Shown piece after piece: positions 1 to 9,980 of a DNA stretch of 64,000 nt. The notes beneath the pieces are model-generated. The model ran no database searches, was not told the DNA's origin, and worked only from the letters and a program-made list of their open reading frames with translations. The DNA is taken from positions 33,806,441 through 33,870,440 of the forward strand of contig NC_080181.1 of the NCBI RefSeq assembly GCF_950295315.1, given 5' to 3'. Origin of the DNA: Erinaceus europaeus (taxonomy: Eukaryota > Chordata > Mammalia > Eulipotyphla > Erinaceidae). Position 1 is the first letter of the stretch; each line of letters opens with the position of its first letter. A program made the translations under genes and the position numbers.

Positions 1-584
1 AGAAAAGCTTTGCCTTTGAACCATCTTAGTATCATTTAGGTTTTGGGACATGTGGATAAGTTGTAGAAGAATTCTCAGTTTTTCTTTAGCATTTCTTGCC
101 ACGATTTTTTTCTTTTCTTTTCATGGAGTCTTGGGGGGAAAGAAGGGAACTACAGGCAGTACAGTGCAATGGAGTGACATTAAACTGGAGCCAGAGGACT
201 CAGCTTGGCTATCCACCTCACTCCTTAGCTATGGACTGGAGGCTGGCCACTCCACCACTTCCTTTGTAAGTTGGGAATGATACCATTTGTTTTCACTCTC
301 TTGAAGAGTAATCTAAGGAATAAGTTGGAATAATCCTCACTTCCTTTCCTACCCTTGGAATGATGGCCTTTGTTTTCAGAATATGAAATATTACTATAAT
401 ATCAATCATTTCAAAACTTGTTGGCTGTGGAAGTACAGAGTGAATTAAATATTTTGCAAACAAATAAGCTAGTGAAGAGTGGAATGACAACTTGATGCTT
501 CTAGAATAACATTAAGAAAGGCACAGAAGAGAAAAACAGGAAGAGAGTAATGTGAGCTAGACCCTTATTTAATTTAGCTGCCCT

Positions 585-588
<4 letters not shown>

Positions 589-630
<42 letters not shown>
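589..630. repeat. (TG)n microsatellite
   Basis: About 20 uninterrupted TG units in JAM3 intron 1. The Cys-Val open frame here is an artefact of the repeat. The flanks (1-588 and 631-1540) show no feature I can name. Confidence 0.95.
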
Positions 631-633
<3 letters not shown>

Positions 634-1553
634 CGTCCGTCCATGTCCCCATTCCCATCCACATCCACATCCTTGCAGTCTTATTCTCCCTTTCTGTCTG
701 GTGTCTGGTGACAGGCTGTCAGGTCTGAGGTGCTTTAGTCAGAAAGCAGATAGGACTTCAAGTAGTGAGCCAAACAGTGGTATTTTTTTGTTTATAAAAA
801 TAAAAACAGAACCTTTTGAATGTTGTTTCTTTTTCTGGGGAGGGGAGAGAAGGAAAGGGGAAAAAGGGTCCCCTCCTGGGCATTATCTATCCTTGATTTG
901 ACACTGAGCTGGCATATTGTTATAATTATTATCAGCTTGAGAACACAGTGGCCTGAGGTTGAATCCTCCTTAATATAGTGGAAATGCCATTCTGTGTAGT
1001 TTTATAAATCCTTTGTCATCTTGTTTATCTGCACCGACAGCCCTCCAGTATCTCCATCTTCAGATCTATCCATCATCCCACAGTTAGTATTAAACCAGAC
1101 ATACCACCCACCACTGAGGTCTTTGAACCAGAAGATCCAGCAACCATTGCCAGCTGTGAAGTCAAGCATATGTTGATGCAGAGAGAAAAAGAGAGACAGA
1201 GACATGAAGAGTTAGGAGACAGAGTGTAACTGAGACTCTGGATATAGTATAAAGCCAGCATTTATATTTTCTTTCTCTTTTTTCCTCACTATCTTCTGAT
1301 CGGATCCTTTTAATTCCCTCCGGCCTCACTTTCCCATCCTTCCATCCATCTTTTTCTTTTTTATCCCACCTCTCCTCAACATGTCTTAGACATTTTGTTG
1401 ACTTTATTTTTATCCTTATTTGTGTTATAAATGGTATTCAAGGTTAATATTTGTTTTGGCCTTGCATCTAAAGCCATTAAATTTTAAACTTCCACAAGTC
1501 ACTAGAAGGTCATTGAATATAATAGGAATAGCAGCTGCTCAGAAGGTGGTGCA

Positions 1554-1829
1554 TGGAGTTGGGTAGCACAGCGGGTTAAGCGCACATGGTACAAAGCACA
1601 AGGACTGGTAAGGATCCTGGTTCGAGCCACTGGCTCCCCACCTGCAGGGGAGTCGCTTCACAGGTGATGAAGCAGGTCTGCAGGTGTCTATCTTTCTCTC
1701 CCTCTCTCTTTCTTCCCCTCCTCTCTCCATTTCTCTCTGTCTTATCTGACAACAACAACAACAACAGTAACTACAACAGTAAAAAAAAAAACAAGGGCAA
1801 CAAAAGGGAAAATAAATAAATAAATAAAA
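1554..1829 (+). repeat. SINE-1, tRNA-derived, inserted in a SINE-2
   Basis: The head contains A-box-like (gcgggttaagcgc) and B-box-like (ggttcgagcc) words, followed by a CT-rich body and a CAACAA/AATAAA tail. It is flanked by a perfect 13-bp duplication, AGAAGGTGGTGCA (1541-1553 and 1830-1842). The duplicated word is the start of the SINE-2 copy at 1830, so SINE-1 inserted later. Confidence 0.92.
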
Positions 1830-1985
1830 AGAAGGTGGTGCAGTGACTAGAAATCTGGGTTTAAAAGCACGAGGTCTTGAATTTGATCCCTGGCATCATA
1901 TGTACCAGAGTAATGCTCAGGGTCATCTCTCCCTGTTTTGTGTGTGTTTGTGTTTCCCTCTAATAAGTACATATAAAAATATTAT
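1830..1985 (+). repeat. SINE-2
   Basis: This family has a head of the type 'ggtggtgcagtg', a middle 'gatccctggcatcat' and 'accagagtaatg', and an AT-rich tail. It is older and more diverged than the SINE-1 at its left edge. Confidence 0.8.
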
Positions 1986-2085
1986 TTCCAGTAATGAAAG
2001 TAAACAACCCCTCTTTTAAAGCAACCCCTCCTTCAAGATTTATCTTTAATATCAGATTTCAGGCTCAGACAAAAACAGACAAACA

Positions 2086-2614
2086 AAACCACTAGTATAG
2101 CCACAGGCCCTTTGGAATTTAACTAAAATATGCCTACTAGCTATCTACAAAATGGAGGGCCCCCCCCCACTCTTCATCTGCTCTATTCCAGCCTTTAGGT
2201 CCATGATTAGTCAACAATTTGTTTGGCTTTGTATGTTAACTCTGTTTTCAACCACCAGGTTCCAGGTCATCATGCCAACCAGACTTCTCTAGATAGATAA
2301 CCCCACCAATGTGTCCTGGAGCTCTGCTTACCCAGAGCCCTTCCCCATTAGGGAAAGAGAAAGACAGGCTGGGAATATGGATCAACCTGTCCATGCCCAT
2401 GTTCAGCAGGGAAACAATTACAGAAGCCAGACCTTGCACCTTCTGCATCCCACAATGACCTTGGGTCCATACTCCCAGAGGGTTAAAGAATAGGAAAGCT
2501 ATCAGGGGAGGGGATGGGATGCAGAGTTCTGGTGGTGGGAATTGTGTGAAGTTGTACCCCTCTTATCGTATGGTTTAGTTAATGTTTCCTTTTTATAAAT
2601 AATAAAAAAATAAA
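2086..2614 (+). repeat. REP-X copy 1 (unclassified interspersed repeat)
   Basis: Starts near 'actagtatagccacaggccc', contains 'gtgtcctggagc' and 'gcagggaaacaattacagaagccagacc', and ends in 'ccttttttataaataataaa'-like AT-rich DNA. It shares long stretches with copies at 2690, 5158 (reverse) and 26113. There is no coding potential and no LTR-like TG...CA ends; the A-rich tail suggests non-LTR retrotransposition. Confidence 0.85.
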
Positions 2615-2689
2615 GGGGTAAAAAACGTTTCTAGTATTTGAGAGTTGTGAAAAAGGAGGACACAAAATGAAACAAAGACACGTCCCCCC

Positions 2690-3140
2690 CAACTCATCAT
2701 CTGAACTTTTCCAGCCTTTAGGTTGATGATTAGTCAACAATTTGTTTGGATTTATATCTTGACTCATTTCTCAGCCACCAGGTTCTAGATGCTAAGATGA
2801 TGCCACCCAGACTTCCCTGGGCAGATGACCCCACCAGTGTGTCCTGGAGCCCCACTTCCCCAGAGCCCCACCCCACTAGAGAAAGAGAGAGGCTAGTAGT
2901 ATGGATCGACCAGTCAACACTCATGTTCAGTGGGGAAGCAATTACAGAAGCCAGACCTTCCACCTTCTGCACCCCATAATGACCCTAGTTCCAAACTCCC
3001 GGAGGGATAAGGAATAGGAAAGCTATCGGGAGGGATTGGGATACGGAGTTCTGGTAGTGGGAATTGTGTGGAGTTATACACTTCTTATCCTATGTTTTTT
3101 GTCAGTGTTTGCATTTTACAAATAAAAATTAAAAACAATA
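2690..3140 (+). repeat. REP-X copy 2
   Basis: Second tandem-oriented copy, about 50 bp after the first, again running from 'ttagtcaacaatttgtttgg' through 'attacagaagccagacc' to a TTTTACAAATAAA tail. It is diverged from copy 1, so these are separate insertions or an old duplication. Confidence 0.85.
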
Positions 3141-3800
3141 ATTAAACAGCAACACTAGCTCATTTTGATATCAGCAAGAGTTAATATAGGAAACTCTAGG
3201 ACCTTGTTCTTCTACAAGAACAGAAAAAAAAATCAGAAGAAGCCAAACTAACTTTGTAGGAGCTTTCATTGTTTTGAAAACAGTCAGAGCTTTGTAGCAA
3301 CCAAGTAAATGGCCAGTCAAGAAAAAACAATCTTCAAAACGGTAGGAAAATTCTGTGATATTTTTGTTCAACCTTGTCTTATACCCTCACCAGCACAGCC
3401 TCCCTCACACCCCAAATTGGAGCAGAGCAGACCTTATTTGCAAATGACTGTGTATGTCTATTTTGGCCTGTCTGGGGATACCTGAAGGACTGACATGAAG
3501 CACTTGGTTTGTCTCATCTGATGGGGAGCACAGGTGGAAAGCAGCAAGCCCTGCTTATATAAATTGCCAAGGAAATGACAAAACAACAACTGTTTGGAGG
3601 GTAGAGACACACAGTTGACAACTAAGGTCCAGAAGAAGACAAGCTGTGCTGAGACAAGGAAATGACATTCTGAAGCAACTGTATGAGATCTTAAAGTGAG
3701 TCTTACACTTAAAGCTACTCGGGACAAGGGGAAACAGGTCACTGCAGTAGGTCTGCTCAGCCTTGAGAGACTTAATTGTTATTGTTATTTTTGGGGAAAG
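3141..3800. other. Intron 1 sequence without recognised feature
   Basis: About 650 bp between REP-X copy 2 and a SINE-1. I see no exon, splice pair or clear repeat. Confidence 0.4.
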
Positions 3801-4150
3801 TTTTTTTTTTTTTTTTGCCTTCAGGATTATTGCTGGGGCTCGGTGCCTGCACCACGAATCCACTGCTCCTGGAGGCCACTTTTTTTCCTTTTGTTACCCT
3901 GGCTGTTTTTATCATTACTATGGTTATTATTATCGTTGCCACTGATGTCGTTGTTGTTGGATAGGACAGAGAGAAATTGAGAGAGGAGGGGAAGACAGAG
4001 GGAGAGAAAAAGACACCTGCAGACCTGTTTCACTGCCTGTGAAGTGACTCCCCTTCAGGTGGGGAGTCGGGTGCTTGAACCGGGATCCTTAAGCCAGTCC
4101 TTGTGCCTTGCGCCACGTGCACTTAACCTGCTGCACTACTGCCTGACCCC
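3801..4150 (-). repeat. SINE-1, long form, reverse
   Basis: Reverse copy with a poly-T start and an extra 3' segment ('attgctggggctcggtgcc') beyond the usual tail, giving about 350 bp. The same long form occurs at 23046. Confidence 0.9.
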
Positions 4151-4449
4151 TGGGGAGAGGTATTTTCATTTGGGTATTTTAGTTTTTTTCAGTTCTTGGC
4201 TTTCAAGGAAATCACTAGAGCATAGTGATCCTGTGTCAGAATGTAAGCTGAAGATAAAGGTATAAGGACCTTAGTGGTAATGTTCAAAAGGGAGTAGTGT
4301 TTGGGGAAAATATTTGGAAGTTTGAAAAAGAGTAGTACACTTTTCACTTATCTAGCATCATGCACACACAAACACAGCAAACTCTAGGAAAGGAAAATCT
4401 GACTTTCAGATTTATAATACTACTTTATAATAGTCAAATGCTCTATTTT

Positions 4450-4830
4450 GAAAACAAAACAAAGTTACAGTGCATACAAATCAGTAGTAAACCATGACTC
4501 ATTCAAAGGAATAAAATTAAAGAATAGGAATGGTCTCAAAGGAAACCCAGATGTAAGACTTACTAGAAAAAGACTTTAAATTATTTTTCTGATACTTGCT
4601 CAAAGGAGATAAGGGGAAGTACGGAGAGGAGCTAAAGGGAATCAGGAAAACTACACAAGCGAGAGCATTAACAAAGAAGTTACAGAAAAAAATTCAAATT
4701 CTGACACTAGTGTACAATAGCTGAAAAATTTTAAGCGCTGGATATTTGAGCAGGTAAAAGAAAGAATTGATAAACTAAAAGTATTAAAATGATTGTCTCA
4801 GGAATGGAGAATAAATAGATCCTGACTTAC
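4450..4830 (+). repeat. Ancient L1 ORF1-region fragment
   Basis: Words such as 'gaggagctaaagggaatcag' with a run of Asn/Lys/Glu-rich codons resemble the ORF1 region of old mammalian L1 (L1M). All frames are broken. The DNA from 4151 to 4449 holds nothing I recognise. Confidence 0.5.
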
Positions 4831-5004
4831 TGAGAGTGGGGCTTTCAGATCTTCGGTACTGTCCTAAAACTGTTTCACCCTTCCATCCTGTCAGTGTTTA
4901 CTTCACATATGTTGGGACTCGGGTATTTGATGCATGTTTATAAGGAAATTCAAAACTTAACAATGTAGATGAGTTGGATCTAACAGAAGCAGACCTATAA
5001 AGCA

Positions 5005-5106
5005 TTACAGAGTTCTGGGGTTGGGAATTGTGTGGAATTATACCCCTCTTATCCTATAGTTTTGTCAGTATTTCCCTTTTATAAATAAAAACTATACATA
5101 AAAAAA
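5005..5106 (+). repeat. REP-X, 5'-truncated 3' end
   Basis: About 100 bp matching only the terminal part of REP-X (ggaattgtgtggaattatacc ... TTTTATAAATAAA). Truncation at the 5' side is what target-primed reverse transcription usually produces. Confidence 0.75.
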
Positions 5107-5157
5107 GAATTTTTAGAGCAAAATAGGCAGTAAAAAGAAAAAAAGTTTTTCAAATTG

Positions 5158-6205
5158 TTTTTTAATTATTTTTTATTTATAAAAAGGAAACATTGACTAA
5201 ACCATAAGATAAGAGGGGTACAATGCAACACGATTCCCACCACCAGATCTCCATATCTCATCCCCTCCCCTGATAGCTTTCCTATTCTTTAACCCTTTGG
5301 GAGTATGGACCCAAGGTCATTGTGGGATGCAGAAGGTGCAAGGTCTGGCTTCTGTAATTGCTTCCCCGCTGAACATGGGCATTGATAGGTTGATCCTACT
5401 CCCAGCCTGTCTTTCTCTTTCCCTAGTAGGGTGGGGCTTTGGGGAAGCAGAGCTCCTGGACACATTGGTAGGGTTATCTGTCTAGAGAAGTCTGGTTGGC
5501 ATCATGCTAGCATCTGGAACCTGGTGGTTGAAAACAGAGTTAACATACAAAGCCAAACAAATTGTTGACCAGTCATGGACCTAAAGGCTGGAATAGAGCA
5601 GATGAAGAGTGCGGGGGGGGGGTGGGTGGGTGGTGGGGGGGGCTACATTTTGTAGATAGCTAGTAGGCATATTTTAGTTAAATTCCAAAGGGCCTGTGGC
5701 TATACTAGTTTTTTTTTTTTTTTTTTTTTTCCCCCTGAGCCTGAAATCTAATTGCAGGCGGATCCAAGTTATTATCTGGGGAGATGATGTCATGGCTGGA
5801 AAAGGAACAGAAAGCTGGATCAGGGACAGGGGTATAAATATTATTGACTGTAAACCCCATCAATTTGATTTGGTCTGGGACCCATATTCAGCTTAGGAGC
5901 CTATGTGACCTTTGCATTCCTGTAAATCTGAGCTCACATTCTGTGGTCATGAGTAGGAACATTCCATGCTGCCCCAATATTTACCCATCTTCCTCAGGTG
6001 TAGCATAGAGTATGTTGTCCAGGCTCCCTTCGGTAGATGGAACATTTTCTAGCATTGCTGATCCAAGTTCAAATTGTTATAGCCCCTGTCCCCCAGCCTG
6101 CCCACTCTAGATCCATCTAAGGTATACTACTGCTTGCTTTTGGTCTTATAACCACCACCACCCCCTTTTCTCTCTTGCTTTTAGCTAATAAACCTCTGTT
6201 TGTTC
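5158..6205 (-). repeat. REP-X, longest copy, reverse
   Basis: The reverse copy begins at the A-rich tail side (ttttatttataaaaagg) and runs about 1 kb. It passes the 'aaagggcctgtggctatactag' block and extends past the poly-T tract at 5709 into sequence shared with 26113-26340 ('gatgatgtcatggctggaaa', 'gtcatgagtaggaacattcc'). It includes a G-rich stretch near 5611-5641. Confidence 0.75.
5611..5641 (+). repeat. G-rich tract
   Basis: Several runs of four or more G with TGG spacers inside REP-X; a candidate G-quadruplex on the + strand. Confidence 0.6.
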
Positions 6206-6214
6206 CACTGGGAA

Positions 6215-7245
6215 AGGTCATCCAGTTAGAAAGGAAGAGGTAAGAGAAATTACTGTACTTATCATATATGACATGGTCTTATATGCAGAATTTTCTGTTG
6301 GATCCATTAAAAAATCAATTGGAGATAACAGGACAATAAAACAGGGAACTAGAAAACAAAACCAATACACAGAAATCAATTGCATGTCTATAAATAGTGG
6401 GCCAGACAGCAGCACACCCAATTAAGCACAGACTTTACCATGTATAAGGACCCAGGTTCAAGCCCCTGAACCCCACTTGCCAAGGGGTAAAGCTTCACAA
6501 GTGGTGAAACAGTGCTGTAGATGTTTCCCTTTCTCTCTCTCTCTTGCTCTCTCTCTCCCTTTTCTCTTAATTTCTGTTTCTATCCAATAAAATAAAATTA
6601 TATATGTATATATAAAAATAATAGTGAACAATTAGAAAAAACGAGTTAAGTAAACAGTCTTGGGAGTCTGGCAGTAGCACACCAGGTTAAGAAAACAGTC
6701 TTATTTACAACAGCACAAACGAGTGAAATACTTAGGGATACATGTATTAATCATGGAACTAAGAGACTAAAAAACTAAATCATGGAACTAAAAGACTAAA
6801 AGACTAAAAAACTATCTAGTCTAAATAAATATTCTATGTTTTTGGATTAAGGGACAGTATTGATACCATTTCCCAAATAATGTGTAGATTCAATGCATTC
6901 TCTCTGCCAGTGGTGCTTTTTCATTTAATAGACAAACATGCCAGAAATTTATATAACATCTCAAATATTCCTGTAAAGTGAATATCATCTTGAAAAAAAC
7001 CAATTTAGAGGATTTATACTTTCTGACTGCCACAATTATTACAAAGCTAAAGTGATCAAAAAGCAGGGTATCATTAGCATAGGCATATGGACCAGTGGGA
7101 AACAGTGGTGCTAAGATATAAGTCTTTGTATCTGTCATTAAATAATTTGGCCAAGAATGCCAAGACCAATGAATGGGGAAAGCAGTCTCTTCAACAGCTA
7201 ATGCAGAGAATGGTGGATATATACATTCTTAATAATTAAATTGGA
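6215..7245 (+). repeat. Ancient L1 ORF2 remnant interrupted by a SINE-3
   Basis: Old L1 ORF2 words are visible ('gaagaggtaagagaaattactg', 'acagaaatcaattgcatgtc', 'ggccaagaatgcc'), with many frameshifts. A SINE-3 (6402-6612) splits it, and a short tandem duplication of about 27 bp lies at 6754-6812. Its 3' boundary abuts the reversed REP-X at 7262. Confidence 0.7.
6402..6612 (+). repeat. SINE-3
   Basis: Head 'gcacacccaattaagcaca', middle 'ggacccaggttcaagcccc', then a CT-rich body and 'ctatccaataaaataaa' tail. This family recurs many times in the window. Confidence 0.85.
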
Positions 7246-7261
7246 CTTTTACACTTTTTAT

Positions 7262-7552
7262 TTTTAACATTTTTCCTTTTTTTGTTGATTTAATAATGAT
7301 CAGCAAGACCGTAGGATAAGAGGGGTACAGTTCCACACAGTTCCCACCAACACTGTCCTGCATCCCATCCTCTCTATTGGAAGCTTCCCTATTCTCTATC
7401 CCTCTGGGAGCATGGACCCAGGATCATTCTGGGGTGCAGAAGGTGGAAGGTCTGGCTTCTGTAATTGCTTCTTTGCTAGACATGGCATTGGCAGGTTGAT
7501 CCATACTCTAAGCCTGTTTCTATGTTTTCCTAGTGGGGCAGGGCTCTGTTGA
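7262..7552 (-). repeat. REP-X tail fused to an L1
   Basis: Read on the - strand, an L1 ORF2 fragment ends at about 7553 and continues without tail or duplication into REP-X ('cccagaatgatcctgggtcc' etc.) and its AT-rich end. The REP-X part is a variant ending in a 'attattaaatc' type tail, like the copy at 61180. Confidence 0.75.
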
Positions 7553-9446
7553 GGTTCCAGTTTTTCACCACTGAGTATGATGTTGGCTGTAGGTTTGCTA
7601 TATATAAACACTATCTTCATGAGTTTTCCATCTATTCCCATTTTTTGTAGTGCTTTGATCATAAAGGGCTGTTGTAGTTTGTCAAAGGCTTTCTCTGTGT
7701 CTATTGATATGACCATGTGGCTTTTGGTCTTGCTTTTGTTAATGTGGTGGATCACATTGATTGATTTACATATGTTAAACCAATCTTGCATGCCTGGGAT
7801 GAACCCCACTTGGTCATGATGAACAGTCTTTTTAATATACTGGTATATCCGGTTGGCTAGAATTTTGTTCACTATTTTCACATCTATGTTCATATGAGAA
7901 GATGCTTGGGATGATTTCAATGCTCTTGAATTTGCTGATGCTGTCTTTGTGGCCTAACATATGGTCTATCCTTGAGAATGACCCATGTGGACTTGAGTAA
8001 AATGTGTATTCCAGTTTCTTGGGATGAATGACTCTGAAAATGTCCAATAGTTCTAGTTTATCTATCTCTTCATTTAGCTCCCTTAGGTCTTTATTGATTT
8101 TCTGCCTGGATGATCTGTCAAGTTGAGAGAGTGGGGTGTTGAAGTCCCCTACTATGACTGTGTTGCTGTTAATATATTGCTGTAGCTCTTTCAGTAGACA
8201 TTTGATGTATTTAGATGGTTTCTCATTGGGTGCATAGATGTTAATAATTGTTAAGTCCTCTTGATTGACTGATCCTCTGAGCATTAAGTAGTGTCCATTC
8301 CTAGCTTTTCAAATCTTTTAATCTTACCTATTTTAAAGTCTATCATGGCAGATATGAGAATAGCTGTTCCTGTCCTTTTTTTGTGGGCCATTGGCAAATA
8401 TGATAGTTTTCCATCCTTTCACTTTAAATCTGTGTTTGTCTTGTTGAGTTAGGTGGGTTTCCTGTAGAGAGCATATTGTTGGGTTGTATTTTCTGATCCA
8501 TCTTCCTACTCTGTGTCTTTTAACAGGTGAATTTAGGCCACTCACATTTATTGATATCAAAGGTTGAAGATATTTTAACGCCATTCTTATAGATTTTTAG
8601 ATCGTTCTGATATATGGCATATTTATGGTGGTCTGACTGTTTATAGGAGACCTTTTAGAACTTCTTTCAGGGTAGGCTTGATGATAGTTGATTCTTTCAA
8701 CTGCTGCTTGTCTGAGAAGGTTTTTATGCCTCCATCTAGTCTGAATGACAGTCTAGCAGGACACAGTAGTCTTGGTTGAAAACCTTTCTCATTGAGCACT
8801 TGATAGAGATAGATATCTTGCCATTCTCTTCTGGCCTGTAGTGTTTGTGTGGAGAAGTCTGCTGCTAATCTTATGGGTTTTGTTTTTTCTCTTGCAGCCT
8901 TCAGGATCTTTTCTTTATCCATATTCCTTTCTATTATAAATATGATGTGTCTTGGTGTCTTTAAGTCTGGGTTAATTCTGTTTGGGACCCTCTGGGCTTC
9001 TTGAACCTTTATGTATTCTATATTGTCTAGATTAGAGAAGTTTTCAGCTATTATGGCCTGAAGAATGCCTTCTTCCTCTCCCTCTCTTTCTTCCTCTGTT
9101 AAGCCAGTAATGCATATATTGTTTCTTTTGAAGTCATCCCATAGGAATCCTGTTGTTGTTTTCAGTATGTCTTTTTGAGATCTTCTTTTTTAGTTATCTC
9201 TAATTTGTCCTTGATCTTGCTAATTCTGTCTTCAGCCTCATTGATTCTATTCTCTCTCCCCTCTATTATTTTCTGGAGTTCATCTATTTTGTTACCCTGT
9301 TCTGATATTGTTTTAGCTTGTTCAGCTAGTTGTGTTCTTAGCTAAGCTATTTCAGCTTTCAGCTCTCTAATAACCTTGAGATAATTAGTGTTTTCTTCCA
9401 GAGTCTCATTTGTTGTCCCTGTATTTCTGATTACAATTCTTTCAAA
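7553..9446 (-). pseudogene. L1 with ORF1, endonuclease and part of RT; internal deletion
   Basis: On the - strand the order is ORF1 C-terminus (9446 to about 8640, ending KPTLKEVLKGLL), the ORF2 start (about 8584, MALKYLQPLISINVSGLN) and endonuclease ([17 protein letters not shown]). A deletion near 7890 then jumps to the RT region ([22 protein letters not shown]). The linker between endonuclease and RT is missing, and stops and frameshifts are present. It is not a host gene. The 3' half of ORF2 is replaced by REP-X. Confidence 0.85.
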
Positions 9447-9621
9447 GCTGCTGTCCTTTTTGATGTATGCCAGTCTCACAAGGGTGAGGTGGTATCTTAA
9501 TGTTGTCTTTATTTGCATTTCTCTGACAGTCAGTGAACTGGAGCAATTTTCATATGTTTATTAGCCTTTTGGATCTCCTCTGTAGTGAATGTTTTGTTCT
9601 GCCCATTTTTGGATGGGGTCA
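9447..9621 (-). repeat. L1 ORF2 3' fragment, left of the retroviral insertion
   Basis: Matches the part of the 54.7-kb L1 near 59700-59880 in reverse. It continues across the retrovirus at 12463, so both parts were once one L1 copy. At 9446/9447 it meets ORF1 of the neighbouring L1 copy. Confidence 0.8.
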
Positions 9622-9962
9622 TGCCAGGCTGAGCTTCACGGGCGGGAGACAGAGACAACCAGGGACTCATGGTTGAGTGGTACACAGTTCAGTCTTTATT
9701 CATGTAGAATGCAGTGCAATCTAAACTATCTCTAATCATAATCTTGTCCTTCTCTATCCTGAGGCGGAAAAAGGATGCACACAGGACGGGGTAGGGAGAA
9801 AGAAAAAGTGCAAACCAGTGAGGATTAAACCAATGTCCTGGAGGCAGGGAGTGCTCAGTCAACAGTGGCTATGCAAATAGAATACAGTGTTAATTAAGCA
9901 GGGGGGATCAAACCAATGAAACAGAAGGGGTCTTAGAAGCAGAATCCAGAAGCATACCAACA
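9622..9962 (-). repeat. 3' LTR of the endogenous retrovirus
   Basis: 341 bp. It differs from the other LTR by about 20 substitutions over roughly 335 aligned bases, plus indels of 13 bp and 4 bp, so the insertion is not recent. Confidence 0.88.
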
Positions 9963-9980
9963 ATTCCTCCTTTCTTTTTA
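9963..9980 (-). promoter_or_regulatory. Polypurine tract of the retrovirus
   Basis: On the - strand AAAAAGAAAGGAGGAAT directly precedes the 3' LTR, as expected for the plus-strand priming site of a retrovirus. Confidence 0.75.

Noticed and set aside
50..280. Possible JAM3 first exon with hydrophobic start (MWISCRRILSFSLAFLATIF)
   Set aside because: It resembles a signal peptide but ends in a stop without a suitable donor and does not match the JAM-C leader; the phase of exon 2 is not met.
593..901. Open frame starting with a Cys-Val repeat
   Set aside because: It is translation of the (TG)n microsatellite followed by intron sequence; no gene context.
1554..1640. tRNA gene suggested by A-box and B-box words
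   Set aside because: No cloverleaf with intact acceptor stem; the same sequence recurs ten times with CT-rich body and tail, i.e. a SINE.
7396..8922. Several open frames of 80-170 codons on the - strand
   Set aside because: They are pieces of L1 ORF1/ORF2 (KPTLKEVLKGLL, GDFNTPLS, AFDK motifs), not host genes.
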